Shown: positions 26,072 to 35,659 of the stretch, piece by piece | Position numbering within the stretch: the stretch's first letter is position 1 | Layout: every line of letters begins with the position of its first letter | NCBI RefSeq assembly: GCF_020166345.1 | Contig: NZ_JAIUJS010000004.1 | Location: 248,001-312,000, forward strand | From: Winogradskyella vincentii | GTDB lineage: Bacteria; Bacteroidota; Bacteroidia; Flavobacteriales; Flavobacteriaceae | Length of the DNA stretch: 64,000 nucleotides | Direction of reading: 5' to 3' | Notes under the pieces: generated by a model | The model's database searches: none | What the model saw: the letters and a program-made list of their open reading frames with translations, nothing else | What the model was told of the DNA's origin: nothing | Made by a program: the position numbers and the translations under genes

Positions 26072-27256
26072 ATGCAAGTAAGCGACTTCTTTAAATATCA
26101 AGCACAAACAACACCGCATCCATTGGCAATGGAAATAAAGTATGCTAAGGGATCTTATATTTATGATTCGGATGATAATCCTCATCTAGATTTTGTTGCT
26201 GGTGTTTCTGCTTGTACCTTAGGACATAGTCATCCTGCGGTTGTTAATGCTGTAAAAGAACAGCTCGATAAGTATTTACACGTAATGGTATATGGTGAAT
26301 ATATACAACAACCAGCTGTAGATCTTTGCAAAAAAATGGCTGAATTACTACCAGAACCCTTAGACACAACTTACTTAGTCAATTCTGGTACAGAGGCAAT
26401 TGAAGGAAGTATAAAGTTAGCTAGACGTTATACGGGAAGATCTGAAATAATTGCCGCTAAAAATTCATATCATGGGAATACTTTGGGATCTTTAAGTCTT
26501 ATGGACTATCAAGAACGTAAAAGACCTTTTCTACCCTTACTACCTGACATTAGGCACATCGCCTTTAATTGCGAATGGTGTCTTGAACAAATTACAGAAA
26601 AAACAGCTGGAGTAATACTGGAAACGATACAAGGTGGTGCAGGTTTTATAGAACCTATCGAAGGGTATTTAAGCAGTGTTCAAAAACGGTGTAATGAAGT
26701 AGGTGCGTTATTAATATTAGATGAGATACAACCTGGTATTGGCCGTACAGGTAAAATGTTTGGATTTGAAAATTATAATTGCAAACCAGATATAGTGGTC
26801 ACAGGCAAAGGTTTGGGTGGCGGACTTCCAATTGGTGCTTTTACAGCATCTCACGAAATGATGAAGCACCTAACTGATAATCCTAAATTAGGACACATTA
26901 CAACATTTGGAGGTAATCCTGTTATTGCAAGTGCAGCCTTTGCAACATTAACGGAGCTTACAAATAGCAATCTAATTGCTGAAACACTTAAAAAAGAAAA
27001 GTTAATTCGAGACCATCTTTCTCATCCTCTGATCAAAGAAATAAGAGGGCGTGGGTTAATGCTTGCCGCAATTACAGAAAATGCTGAAATTACAAATGAA
27101 GTTATTCTAAAATGCAAAGAAAAAGGATTAATACTATTCTGGTTACTTTTTGAATCGAAAGCAATAAGAATTACACCTCCATTAACTATTTCTAACGAAG
27201 AAATTGTTAAAGGTTGTCAAATTATCTGCTCAGTTTTAGATTCTATCCATAATTAA
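26072..27256 (+). CDS. Class-III PLP-dependent aminotransferase
   Basis: A 394-residue enzyme of the acetylornithine/4-aminobutyrate aminotransferase group. Landmarks: VSACTLGHSHPAVV, NSGTEAIEGSIKLAR, LILDEIQPGIGRTGKMF (Asp that pairs with the PLP ring nitrogen) and TGKGLGGGLPIGA, whose Lys forms the internal aldimine. These enzymes move an amino group from a terminal amine to 2-oxoglutarate; the exact substrate (acetylornithine, GABA or a diamine) is not decided. It lies directly behind the OstA-like gene and is followed by a hairpin terminator. Confidence 0.9.
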   Translation: MQVSDFFKYQAQTTPHPLAMEIKYAKGSYIYDSDDNPHLDFVAGVSACTLGHSHPAVVNAVKEQLDKYLHVMVYGEYIQQPAVDLCKKMAELLPEPLDTTYLVNSGTEAIEGSIKLARRYTGRSEIIAAKNSYHGNTLGSLSLMDYQERKRPFLPLLPDIRHIAFNCEWCLEQITEKTAGVILETIQGGAGFIEPIEGYLSSVQKRCNEVGALLILDEIQPGIGRTGKMFGFENYNCKPDIVVTGKGLGGGLPIGAFTASHEMMKHLTDNPKLGHITTFGGNPVIASAAFATLTELTNSNLIAETLKKEKLIRDHLSHPLIKEIRGRGLMLAAITENAEITNEVILKCKEKGLILFWLLFESKAIRITPPLTISNEEIVKGCQIICSVLDSIHN

Positions 27257-27288
27257 TTTTTGCTATTAAACTATTGAAAATCAAGAGT

Positions 27289-27316
27289 AAAATAATGCTT
27301 ATTAAAGCATTATTTT
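27289..27316. terminator. AT-rich intrinsic terminator after the aminotransferase
   Basis: A perfect twelve-base inverted repeat, aaaataatgctt / aagcattatttt, with a four-base loop, lies 33 bases after the aminotransferase stop. The right arm ends in a T run. Confidence 0.65.
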
Positions 27317-27409
27317 AATGTTAATTAATTTGTTAAAAACAATAAATTAATTCTTTAATATTAGTGCATGATAACAGTAAATTTATTTCAGTGAATTTTA
27401 AAACCGCTT

Positions 27410-28816
27410 ATGGAATATAGTCAGAACGACGAAAATTTCTCACTTATTAGATTTGAATCAATGTTAAAAACAAATGACATTTTGTTTTTTGACTCCAATG
27501 AATTCGAAAACATCATTCACCACTATCTTGAGAGTGGTAAAATTGCACTAGCAAAGCGTGCAATTAAGCTTGGTCTAGAACAGCATCCATCTTCGATAAA
27601 TCTTAGATTATATCAAGTTGAAATTTTAGTAATCGAAAATAAATTTGAAGAAGCAAATGATATTTTGGATATGCTAAATGACTTAGAGCCAAACAATGAA
27701 GAAGTTTATATCCAGAAGGCCAATGTTTTATCTAAACAAGATGAGCACGAAAAAGCGATTGAAATTCTATTGTTAGCAATAGACAAATCAAAAACACCAG
27801 ATGATGATAGTGATTTGTACGCTCTTATAGGGATGGAATATCTTTTTTTGGACCAATTTGAAAACGCAATAATATATTTTAAAAAGTGTGTTGAAGTTGA
27901 TACGACAGACTATTCTGCTCTACATAATATCATTTATTGTTATGATTTCTTAAATCAGAATTCCGAGGCTATAACCTATTTAAATAGTTTCTTGGATAAT
28001 CACCCATATTGTGAAGTGGCATGGCACCAATTAGGACGACAGTATTTTGCAATAAAAGAGTATGCGAAGGCCAACGCCGCATTTGATTTTGCAATAATTT
28101 CTGATGATACATTTGTAGGTGCATATATTGAAAAGGGTAAGGTCTTAGAAAAACTGAAACAATATGATGATGCCATAGAAAACTATAAAATCACATTAGC
28201 ACTAGATGAACCAACATCATTTGCATTGTTAAGAATTGGACATTGCTACGAAAAGCTGGGTGAAGATGATATGGCCATTCAGTTTCTTAAAAAAACCGTT
28301 GACGAAGATCCTCTTTTAGATAAAGGTTGGTTGGCCATTACAAAGTTTTACATGAAGCGTCTTGATTATCAGAAAGCGCTTTACTACATAAATAAAGCTG
28401 TTAACATTGATGGCGATAATGTACTCTATTGGAAACTTTACGCAACTGTAAACAAACGCTTAAACTTTCTCGAAGAAGCAGAACGAGGCTACAAACGAAG
28501 CTTAGAACTTGGAAATTACGAACTAGACACGTGGCTTGACAGGTCTGATATACTAATTTCTCTCGGTGAATATGAGGCTTCTGTATATAATTTATTGCAG
28601 GCATCAGAATTCTACCCTGAAAATGCAGAGGTTGAATATAGACTTGCTGGATTATATTTTACAATGCACCAAATTGAGGAAGGGAGATTTCATTTAAAAA
28701 ATGCGGTACAGCTCAATTACGAGTATAATTTCATTATAGCAGAGCTGTTTCCTAAGTTAAATGAAAGGGCAATTGTTAGAGCTATTATTTCAGATTCTAA
28801 AAAGACTTCCAACTAA
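27410..28816 (+). CDS. Tetratricopeptide-repeat protein
   Basis: A 468-residue protein composed of about ten TPR-like helical pairs, for example DQFENAIIYFKKCVEVDTTDYS, KQYDDAIENYKITLALDEPTS and LDYQKALYYINKAVNIDGDN (quoted in part to show the 34-residue rhythm with A at position 8 and P or D at the turns). No signal peptide is visible, so it is probably cytoplasmic. TPR arrays hold protein complexes together; partners are unknown. The DUF368 genes begin 38 bases downstream with a TACCTTAG element just before them. Confidence 0.85.
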   Translation: MEYSQNDENFSLIRFESMLKTNDILFFDSNEFENIIHHYLESGKIALAKRAIKLGLEQHPSSINLRLYQVEILVIENKFEEANDILDMLNDLEPNNEEVYIQKANVLSKQDEHEKAIEILLLAIDKSKTPDDDSDLYALIGMEYLFLDQFENAIIYFKKCVEVDTTDYSALHNIIYCYDFLNQNSEAITYLNSFLDNHPYCEVAWHQLGRQYFAIKEYAKANAAFDFAIISDDTFVGAYIEKGKVLEKLKQYDDAIENYKITLALDEPTSFALLRIGHCYEKLGEDDMAIQFLKKTVDEDPLLDKGWLAITKFYMKRLDYQKALYYINKAVNIDGDNVLYWKLYATVNKRLNFLEEAERGYKRSLELGNYELDTWLDRSDILISLGEYEASVYNLLQASEFYPENAEVEYRLAGLYFTMHQIEEGRFHLKNAVQLNYEYNFIIAELFPKLNERAIVRAIISDSKKTSN

Positions 28817-28854
28817 AAAATTCCATACCTTAGCGACTCACTATTTCACATAAA

Positions 28855-29823
28855 ATGAGTCGAAGAATAATAGATTATCTTGTTATAACTTTCAAAGGAA
28901 TAGCAATGGGTGCAGCTGATGTTGTTCCAGGAGTTTCTGGTGGTACAATCGCATTTATTTCAGGTATTTACGAAGAATTAATTGAGAGTATTGACAAGGT
29001 TAATTTGGGTTTTTTTAAAGTTTGGAAAAAAGAAGGGTTTCTAACAGCTTGGAAATCTATTAATGGAAGTTTTCTTTTCGCTTTATTTCTTGGAATTGCA
29101 ATCAGTATACTTTCATTGGCCAAAATAATTAAATGGTTACTTCATAATGAACCAATAATATTGTGGTCGTTCTTTTTTGGTTTAGTCTTAGCAAGTATTA
29201 TTTATATAGCTAAACAAATTAGCAAATGGTCATTAAAAGTAATACTGGCTATTATCCCAATTTCAATATTATCTTACTATATAACCTTGGCAGAACCTTT
29301 TGCATCGCCAGACAGCCCGTACTATTTATTGTTTTGTGGTTTTATTGCAATAATTGCAATGATATTACCTGGAGTTTCAGGAGCATTTATATTATTGATA
29401 TTAGGTGCCTACCAAACTGCTATTGACACAATTAATAATCTAAGAGATGGCCTTTTACAGGGTGACATGACCTTATTTAAAGAGGCATTTTTAAATTTTA
29501 TCCTACTTGCTGTCGGAGCTGTTATAGGTTTAAAAGTATTTTCAAAAGCCTTAAACTGGATGTTCAAGCATCAAAAGAATCTCACATTGGCAATTCTAAC
29601 CGGTTTTATGGTTGGTTCTTTAAATAAAATTTGGCCTTGGAAAGAAATCTTAAAAACGCGCATTAATTCTAAAGGCGAAGAAGTTACCTTACTAGATAGA
29701 AGTATATTACCTACTTCCTATGAAGGAGACAATCAATTAGTAATAGCAATTGTATTTATCGTTATCGGGTTTGCGACTATTTTAATATTAGAGAGACTAG
29801 GTAAGAACAAAACCACTGTTTAA
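28855..29823 (+). CDS. DUF368 membrane protein, candidate undecaprenyl-phosphate translocase (copy 1)
   Basis: A 322-residue polytopic protein with about eight to nine membrane segments. The family signature GAADVVPGVSGGTIAF at residues 18-33 and its internal echo PGVSGAFIL (about residues 172-180) show the inverted-repeat architecture of DUF368. Members named PopT recycle undecaprenyl phosphate across the inner membrane for cell-wall and surface-glycan synthesis. A related DUF368 gene begins directly after its stop, so the two are in one operon with aroE. Confidence 0.88.
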   Translation: MSRRIIDYLVITFKGIAMGAADVVPGVSGGTIAFISGIYEELIESIDKVNLGFFKVWKKEGFLTAWKSINGSFLFALFLGIAISILSLAKIIKWLLHNEPIILWSFFFGLVLASIIYIAKQISKWSLKVILAIIPISILSYYITLAEPFASPDSPYYLLFCGFIAIIAMILPGVSGAFILLILGAYQTAIDTINNLRDGLLQGDMTLFKEAFLNFILLAVGAVIGLKVFSKALNWMFKHQKNLTLAILTGFMVGSLNKIWPWKEILKTRINSKGEEVTLLDRSILPTSYEGDNQLVIAIVFIVIGFATILILERLGKNKTTV

Positions 29824-30843
29824 ATGCAAAGCACAAGACGCTTTAAAGATCGGGTTTTTTTGGTAATTAAGGGGCTGGCAATGGGAGCGGCAAATAAAGT
29901 TCCTGGTGTTTCAGGTGGTGTGGTAGCATTTGTTGCGGGCTTTTATGAAGAATTTATTTATTCATTACAACGTGTTAATAAAACTGCATTTAGACTGCTG
30001 TTTAATGGACGCTTCAGTAGTTTTTACAGATACGTGAATGGTAAGTTTTTAGGCTTACTTTTCCTTGGTATGATAATCAGCTATTTTAGTGTTTCTAAAA
30101 TTCTAGACTACTTAATTATAAATTATGAGCTCTATGTTTGGAGTACTTTTTTTGGAATGATCTTAGGATCAATATATTACATAAACAAAGATTTTAAAGG
30201 CTGGAATAGAAGAACTTTAACTTTCCTAATCATTGGAGCTCTGGTTGGATTAAGCATAAGTTTTTTAGATCCTGCCAAGGAGAATGATAATTTAATTTTT
30301 GTTTTTTTCTGCGGAATAATTAGCGTTTCTGGAATGACGCTTCCAGGGTTTTCGGGTTCATTTATTCTAATTCTCCTTGGAAATTATGTTCTGCTTCTTG
30401 TTGATTCTGTAAACGCTCTTTATGATACCATTGCAGATGTTTTTACTGGAGATTTTGATTTTGTAAAAGACGCTGTTAGAATACGAATGTTGAAGGTTTT
30501 AGCTGTTTTCACATTAGGTTCTGTTACCGGTCTTGTAACTTTTTCTCATATTTTAAACTACATTTTACATCATTATAAAAATATTACACTCGCTACCATA
30601 ATTGGTTTTATAATTGGATCGCTTGGTGTTGTATGGCCTTGGAAGGAAACCATATACATGACTAATGACAACGGTGGTTACATTCTTGATTCTACAGGTA
30701 AACAAATCATATTGAATTATAAGCGTTTTTTACCAGAAGCAAGTACTGAAACTTATATTGCAATTGCTTATATTGCCCTTGGTATCCTTATAGTTTTAGG
30801 ATTAGAATGGTATGGACAACGCACACGACAAATCAAAGCTTAA
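29824..30843 (+). CDS. DUF368 membrane protein, candidate undecaprenyl-phosphate translocase (copy 2)
   Basis: A 339-residue paralogue of the preceding protein, starting with no gap after it. The signature reads GAANKVPGVSGGVVAF, with Asn-Lys in place of Asp-Val, and the second motif is PGFSGSFIL. Segments such as the WPWKET turn near the C-terminus are shared by both copies. Two tandem copies suggest a heterodimer or a division of labour between lipid-carrier substrates. The aroE start lies inside this gene, 32 bases before its stop. Confidence 0.88.
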   Translation: MQSTRRFKDRVFLVIKGLAMGAANKVPGVSGGVVAFVAGFYEEFIYSLQRVNKTAFRLLFNGRFSSFYRYVNGKFLGLLFLGMIISYFSVSKILDYLIINYELYVWSTFFGMILGSIYYINKDFKGWNRRTLTFLIIGALVGLSISFLDPAKENDNLIFVFFCGIISVSGMTLPGFSGSFILILLGNYVLLLVDSVNALYDTIADVFTGDFDFVKDAVRIRMLKVLAVFTLGSVTGLVTFSHILNYILHHYKNITLATIIGFIIGSLGVVWPWKETIYMTNDNGGYILDSTGKQIILNYKRFLPEASTETYIAIAYIALGILIVLGLEWYGQRTRQIKA

Positions 30844-31570
30844 ATTCGGACTAGTAGGGCGGAATATTTCCTACTCATTTTCAAGAGGTTATTTTGCCAA
30901 AAAGTTTGAAAATGAAAATCTTAATTACTCCTATGTAAATTTTGATTTAGAATCTATTGATGATCTTTTGAATGCAATAAATAATACACCGAATTTAAAG
31001 GGTCTTAATGTAACCATTCCTTATAAGGAGGAAGTCATTCCCTTACTCGATAAATTGAACAAACGCGCTCGAAAAATTGGCGCAGTTAATACTATACAGT
31101 TTAAGGGCAATAAACTAATAGGTTATAACACTGACTATTATGGGTTTAAAAACTCTTTAAGTCCGCATTTAAAAAAGCATCATAAACGTGCCTTAATTTT
31201 AGGGACTGGCGGTGCATCTAAAGCAATTGCCTATGCTTTAAAAAAATTAAATATTGAATATGCATATGTCTCACGGTCTAAGAAAAAGGGTGTAGAATAT
31301 CAGTATTCAGATTTGGATAACAATATAATTTCAAAATATCAAATAATCATAAATTGTACGCCTTTAGGAACCTTTCCGGACATTGATCAATGTCCAAGTA
31401 TTCCATATATGGCAATTACTAAAAAACATGTCCTTTTTGATTTAATTTACAACCCAGAACAGACTAAATTTTTAAAGAAAGGTCATGAAAAAGGTGCTAC
31501 AACAATTAATGGTCTTAAAATGTTAGAAATTCAAGCAGAAAAGTCCTGGCAAATCTGGAATAAGTCTTAA
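30812..31570 (+). CDS. aroE: Shikimate dehydrogenase
   Basis: A 252-residue enzyme reducing 3-dehydroshikimate with NADPH in the aromatic amino-acid pathway. The substrate site is visible in SYSFSRGYF and LNVTIPYKEEVIPLLD (catalytic Lys), and the nucleotide-binding glycine loop in LGTGGASKAIAYAL; NTDYYGF completes the shikimate pocket. The Ser of the usual SxS motif is kept. The ATG at 30812 lies within the end of the second DUF368 gene (32-base overlap); the next ATG is too far in. Confidence 0.93.
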   Translation: MDNAHDKSKLKFGLVGRNISYSFSRGYFAKKFENENLNYSYVNFDLESIDDLLNAINNTPNLKGLNVTIPYKEEVIPLLDKLNKRARKIGAVNTIQFKGNKLIGYNTDYYGFKNSLSPHLKKHHKRALILGTGGASKAIAYALKKLNIEYAYVSRSKKKGVEYQYSDLDNNIISKYQIIINCTPLGTFPDIDQCPSIPYMAITKKHVLFDLIYNPEQTKFLKKGHEKGATTINGLKMLEIQAEKSWQIWNKS

Positions 31571-31593
31571 TACAGACCAAACCATTCATTTCC

Positions 31594-31624
31594 TTTGTAG
31601 TTCAAGGAGTTGTTAGTATCTTTA
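31594..31624 (+). promoter_or_regulatory. Putative promoter of the DUF349 gene
   Basis: TTTG (31594-31597), a 19-base spacer and TATCTTTA (31617-31624), one mismatch from TAnnTTTG. It lies 24 bases before the ATG. Confidence 0.6.
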
Positions 31625-31648
31625 ACATTCGATTAAAATAATTGACAT

Positions 31649-33586
31649 ATGTCTGAGAATGATAACCTGCAAGAAGCAGAAGGAAAAAAAGAAGTAGAAG
31701 TTTTAGATGCTACTCCAAAAGAAGAAACTAAAACAGAAGTTTCAGAAGACACTACCAATTCAAGTGAAAATGATTCTGAAACAAAGGAAGAACATGTTGA
31801 TGAAATCGAAGCATCTAACGCTGAAGATGCTGAAGATGAGTCTAATGCAGAACGTCATGAGGTAGAAGAGAAAGATTACCACGCTATGACATTAGACCAG
31901 TTGGTTACTGAGTTTAATAGATTATTGAACCACCATAAAATTCAGACTATATCAAAGCATGTTAATCAAATAAAAGCAGAATTCAACTCGAAATTTAGCA
32001 CGTTATTAGATGAGAAGAAGGAAGAATTCGTTAATGAAGGTGGCAATGAAATAGACTTTTTCTACACTGATGATACCAAAAAATTATTCAACCAACTTTA
32101 CAAAGAATACAAACAGTCTATAAGTTCTTACTATAAAGAAAGGGAACAAAACCTCAAGCAAAACTTGGAAAACAGACTAAGTATAATTGAGGAAATAAAG
32201 GGTTTGTTGAATGTTGAAGAAAATATAAATACAACTTATAAGCATTTTAAAGAACTACAAGAGAAATGGCGTAATGCAGGTCCTATCCCTAGAGATAAAT
32301 ACAATAATGCTTGGAATTCTTATCATCACCATGTAGAACGATTTTATGATTTCTTGCATCTAAATAATGATTTGCGAGATATGGACTTTAAGCACAATTA
32401 TGAGCAGAAGCTTAAGATCATTGAACGTGCTGAGGAACTTGCAAAAGACGAAAATATAAATCGTTCATTTAGAGAATTACAAGTTTTACATAAACTTTGG
32501 AAAGAAGAATTAGGTCCTGTAGCGAAACAGCATAGGGAAGAAATTTGGGAACGATTTAGTAGTGCAACTAAAACAATTCATGATAAGCGACAAGCATATT
32601 ATGCGGATTTAGATAAAGCCTACGAAAAGAATTTAGAAAAGAAAGAAGAAATTATTGCAAATATTCAGGCAGTTGCAGAAGATAAAGTAAACTCTCATGG
32701 TGCTTGGCAGAAAAAAATACGAGAGATAGAAGCCTTGAGGGAGTCTTTCTTTAATGCTGGCAAAGTTCCATTAAAAGTAAATGAAGCCACGTGGGCAAAA
32801 TTTAAAGATGCCGTTAGAAATTTTAATAGAAGTAAAAATCAATTCTATAAAGATCTAAAGAAAGAACAATACGAAAATCTTCAGAAAAAAAAGGAGTTAA
32901 TTAAAATTGCAGAGGAAAATAAAGAAAGTGAGGACTTTGCTGTTGTTACTCCTCTTATGAAGAAAATTCAAAACGATTGGAAAAAGATAGGTCATGTACC
33001 TCGAAGAGACAGTGACAAAGTTTGGAAACAATTTAAAAACGCCTGCAACCATTATTTTGACAGAATGCATTCTCAACGCAAAGCTGAAAATCAGCATTTG
33101 TATGATGCATTTGATAAAAAAGTAAAACTGTTAGAAGGTATTAAGAATTTAGAGTTAAAAAGAGACAATAAAGAATTTATTGAAACTTTAAAATCTAAAA
33201 TTTCCGAATGGAAAACCATTGGACATGTACCACAGAATAAACGCTATATAGATGGTAAATTCTATAAGGCAATCGATGAGGCTTTTGATAAACTTAAAAT
33301 GGATAAGGCCAAGCTAGAAATGGTAAAGTTTGAAAGCAAACTAGAAAACCTTGCTAATAATCATAACGACACAAGGTTATTAGACAATGAACAAAACTTT
33401 ATTCGTAAAAGAATTGGTGAGGTACAAAGTGAAATAACACAGTTAGAAAATAATCTACAATTTTTCTCTAATGTTGATGAATCCAACCCATTGGTCAAGG
33501 ATGTTATAAAAAATATTGATAGGCACAAGAAAGAATTAGATACTTGGAAAGCTAAATTGACCAAGATCAGAGGAATGTATAGTTAA
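31649..33586 (+). CDS. DUF349 repeat protein
   Basis: A 645-residue, highly charged soluble protein. The first 75 residues are very acidic and low in complexity; the rest is helical and made of about five DUF349 repeats, each with a W-x-x-G-x-[IV]-P-like core: KWRNAGPIPR, LWKEELGPV, SFFNAGKVPL, DWKKIGHVPR, EWKTIGHVPQ. The C-terminus is a coiled coil. Function of the family is not established. It has its own promoter and a strong terminator. Confidence 0.88.
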   Translation: MSENDNLQEAEGKKEVEVLDATPKEETKTEVSEDTTNSSENDSETKEEHVDEIEASNAEDAEDESNAERHEVEEKDYHAMTLDQLVTEFNRLLNHHKIQTISKHVNQIKAEFNSKFSTLLDEKKEEFVNEGGNEIDFFYTDDTKKLFNQLYKEYKQSISSYYKEREQNLKQNLENRLSIIEEIKGLLNVEENINTTYKHFKELQEKWRNAGPIPRDKYNNAWNSYHHHVERFYDFLHLNNDLRDMDFKHNYEQKLKIIERAEELAKDENINRSFRELQVLHKLWKEELGPVAKQHREEIWERFSSATKTIHDKRQAYYADLDKAYEKNLEKKEEIIANIQAVAEDKVNSHGAWQKKIREIEALRESFFNAGKVPLKVNEATWAKFKDAVRNFNRSKNQFYKDLKKEQYENLQKKKELIKIAEENKESEDFAVVTPLMKKIQNDWKKIGHVPRRDSDKVWKQFKNACNHYFDRMHSQRKAENQHLYDAFDKKVKLLEGIKNLELKRDNKEFIETLKSKISEWKTIGHVPQNKRYIDGKFYKAIDEAFDKLKMDKAKLEMVKFESKLENLANNHNDTRLLDNEQNFIRKRIGEVQSEITQLENNLQFFSNVDESNPLVKDVIKNIDRHKKELDTWKAKLTKIRGMYS

Positions 33587-33589
33587 AAT

Positions 33590-33622
33590 CAAAACCCATC
33601 TGCCATTAACAGATGGGTTTTG
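33590..33622. terminator. Intrinsic terminator after the DUF349 gene
   Basis: Perfect 13-base stem, caaaacccatctg / cagatgggttttg, with a seven-base loop, starting three bases after the stop codon. Confidence 0.85.
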
Positions 33623-33818
33623 CCCTAACTAAACTAAATTAATCTTAATTACAACCGCTTACATAATAATTAAGATCTCCTACTAAGAATATAAAAACGT
33701 TTATGTTTTTATTTACAGTATTTACGCACAAATGTTAGTCTTGGATGTTAGAATAATAATATTTAGAAAGATTTAACATTATTGATTATTTCATTAATCT
33801 CATGTTATAACTGAAGGA

Positions 33819-34592
33819 CTAAATTGATTTCGCCTCTTCCCAAAATACATCCATTTCAGAAAGGGTCATGTCTTTTAGGGATTTATTAAGCTCTCTTGCC
33901 TTAGACTCTAGGTATTGGAAGCGCTTTATAAATTTCTTATTGGTACGTTCTAAAGCATTTTCAGGATTCACTTTTAGAAATCTCGCATAATTTATCATTG
34001 AAAATAACACATCTCCAAATTCACTCTCAATAGCATTTTTATCACCTCTTACAATTTCAGATTTTAATTCAGCCAACTCCTCCTCTACTTTTTCAAAGAC
34101 CTGTTCAGGCTTCTCCCAGTCAAATCCTACACCAGCCACCTTGTCCTGAATTCTGTTGGCCTTAACCATTGCTGGTAAACTTCTTGGAACACCTTCTAAT
34201 ACACTTTTTTTACCTTCTTTAAGTTTAATTTGTTCCCAATTGCGCTTAACATCCTCTTCGTTATCTACTTTAACGTCACCATATATGTGCGGATGACGTT
34301 CAATAAGCTTGTCACAAATACTGTGGCAAACATCAGCTATATCAAAGTCATTGGTTTCACTGGCAATTCTAGAATAAAAAACAATATGCAATAGCACATC
34401 ACCAAGTTCTTTTTTTACCTCGTCTAAATCCTTATCTAAAATGGCGTCACCAAGTTCATATACCTCTTCAATTGTTAAGTGTCGTAAGGATTCCATGGTT
34501 TGCTTTTTATCCCATGGACATTGCTCTCGCAATTCATCCATTACAATCAATAAACGTTCAAAGGCTTTAAGTTGTGAACTTTTCTCAGGCAT
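33819..34592 (-). CDS. mazG: Nucleoside triphosphate pyrophosphohydrolase MazG
   Basis: A 257-residue protein with two MazG domains. The first has the EExxE-like metal motif in TIEEVYELGDAI and KKELGDVLLHI; the second repeats it as VEEELAELKSEI and ESEFGDVLFSMI. MazG hydrolyses (d)NTPs to monophosphates and pyrophosphate, cleaning nucleotide pools. It is third in the def - DUF5606 - mazG operon, two bases behind DUF5606. The 196 bases beyond it, towards the DUF349 terminator, hold nothing that I can identify. Confidence 0.95.
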   Translation of the reverse strand: MPEKSSQLKAFERLLIVMDELREQCPWDKKQTMESLRHLTIEEVYELGDAILDKDLDEVKKELGDVLLHIVFYSRIASETNDFDIADVCHSICDKLIERHPHIYGDVKVDNEEDVKRNWEQIKLKEGKKSVLEGVPRSLPAMVKANRIQDKVAGVGFDWEKPEQVFEKVEEELAELKSEIVRGDKNAIESEFGDVLFSMINYARFLKVNPENALERTNKKFIKRFQYLESKARELNKSLKDMTLSEMDVFWEEAKSI

Positions 34593-34594
34593 AA

Positions 34595-35020
34595 TTATTC
34601 CTCCTCAGAGGTATCAGATTCATCTTCAGACTCTAAAGAATCTAATAGATTATTTTTCTGAAGTAAGTTGTACCATTGTACAACCTTTTTTATATCAGAT
34701 GCGTAGACTCTATCTTCATCATAATCTGGTAATACTTCAAAGAAATATTCTTCAAGAGCATCTTTGCCGTCTTTATGGCTAATAGAAGTAGGATTACCAT
34801 TCTCTTTGTCTTTTACCTTCTTTAAAACATCCTTTAATGGCACTTCTTCAGTAAGTGTATAAATAGCAATTTCACTTAATATACTAATGTTACTATGCGC
34901 ACCAACCGTAAGTCTTTTTCTATCGAGCAACGATTCTACAACCGCTCCAGTTCTGGTTTGGGTAACAATTTCGTATAATCCTGGCTTACCAGATATTGCC
35001 AATATTTTTTCTAAACTCAT
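34595..35020 (-). CDS. DUF5606 family protein
   Basis: A 141-residue soluble protein beginning MSLEKILAISGKPGLYEIV, as in DUF5606 proteins of Bacteroidota; the last 15 residues are acidic. Function is unknown. It lies between peptide deformylase (ten-base gap) and mazG (two-base gap), an arrangement that suggests a link to translation or nucleotide quality control. Confidence 0.85.
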   Translation of the reverse strand: MSLEKILAISGKPGLYEIVTQTRTGAVVESLLDRKRLTVGAHSNISILSEIAIYTLTEEVPLKDVLKKVKDKENGNPTSISHKDGKDALEEYFFEVLPDYDEDRVYASDIKKVVQWYNLLQKNNLLDSLESEDESDTSEEE

Positions 35021-35030
35021 ATATCTTGTA

Positions 35031-35621
35031 TTAACGTTTTCTGCTCATAAGAGGAAAACGCATTTTATAATCTATTTTTATTTTTCCTTTCGAAATGTTG
35101 GATAGCTTTCCTTTAATCAAACGTTTTTTAAACGAGGAAAGTTTATCGGTAAATAAAATACCTTCAATGTGATCATACTCATGCTGTATTACACGTGCGA
35201 TGAGTCCATCAAACTCCTCAACACGTGTCTCAAAATTTTCATCTTGGTATTGAATCTTAATTTTAGGTTGTCTAAATACATCTTCTCTCACGTCTGGAAT
35301 ACTTAAGCACCCTTCATTAAAGGCCCACTCATCACCTTCTTCCTCAAGAATCTGTGCATTTATAAACGTTCTTTTGAAATTTTTAAGTTGCTCCTGTTCT
35401 TTTTCAGAAAAACTATCATCCTCCGCAAATGGTTCCGTATCAACCAAAAATAAACGAACAGGTAACCCAATTTGAGGTGCGGCTAAACCAACACCATAAG
35501 CTCCATACATTGTTTCGTACATGTTTTCAATTAATTCAGAAAGCCTTGGATAATCCTTGTCAATATCCTTTGCTTTCTTTTTTAATACCGGATCGCCATA
35601 TGCAACAATAGGTAAAATCAT
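35031..35621 (-). CDS. def: Peptide deformylase
   Basis: A 196-residue metalloenzyme that removes the formyl group from nascent proteins. All three motifs are present: GVGLAAPQIG, EGCLSIP (metal-binding Cys) and QHEYDHIEG (two His ligands and catalytic Glu). It leads the def - DUF5606 - mazG transcript, with its own TACTTTTG element between ruvX and def. Confidence 0.97.
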   Translation of the reverse strand: MILPIVAYGDPVLKKKAKDIDKDYPRLSELIENMYETMYGAYGVGLAAPQIGLPVRLFLVDTEPFAEDDSFSEKEQEQLKNFKRTFINAQILEEEGDEWAFNEGCLSIPDVREDVFRQPKIKIQYQDENFETRVEEFDGLIARVIQHEYDHIEGILFTDKLSSFKKRLIKGKLSNISKGKIKIDYKMRFPLMSRKR

Positions 35622-35641
35622 AATTTATTTATTTACGGGAG

Positions 35642-35649
35642 CAAAAGTA
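35642..35649 (-). promoter_or_regulatory. Putative -7 element of the def operon
   Basis: Minus-strand TACTTTTG, an exact TAnnTTTG match, 21 bases ahead of the def start, in the gap behind ruvX. Confidence 0.5.
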
Positions 35650-35659
35650 CAATTCTTAT

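Noticed and set aside
33623-33818. Possible small gene between the DUF349 terminator and mazG
   Set aside because: No start codon with a reasonable open frame on either strand; the stretch is AT-rich and repetitive in T and A runs.
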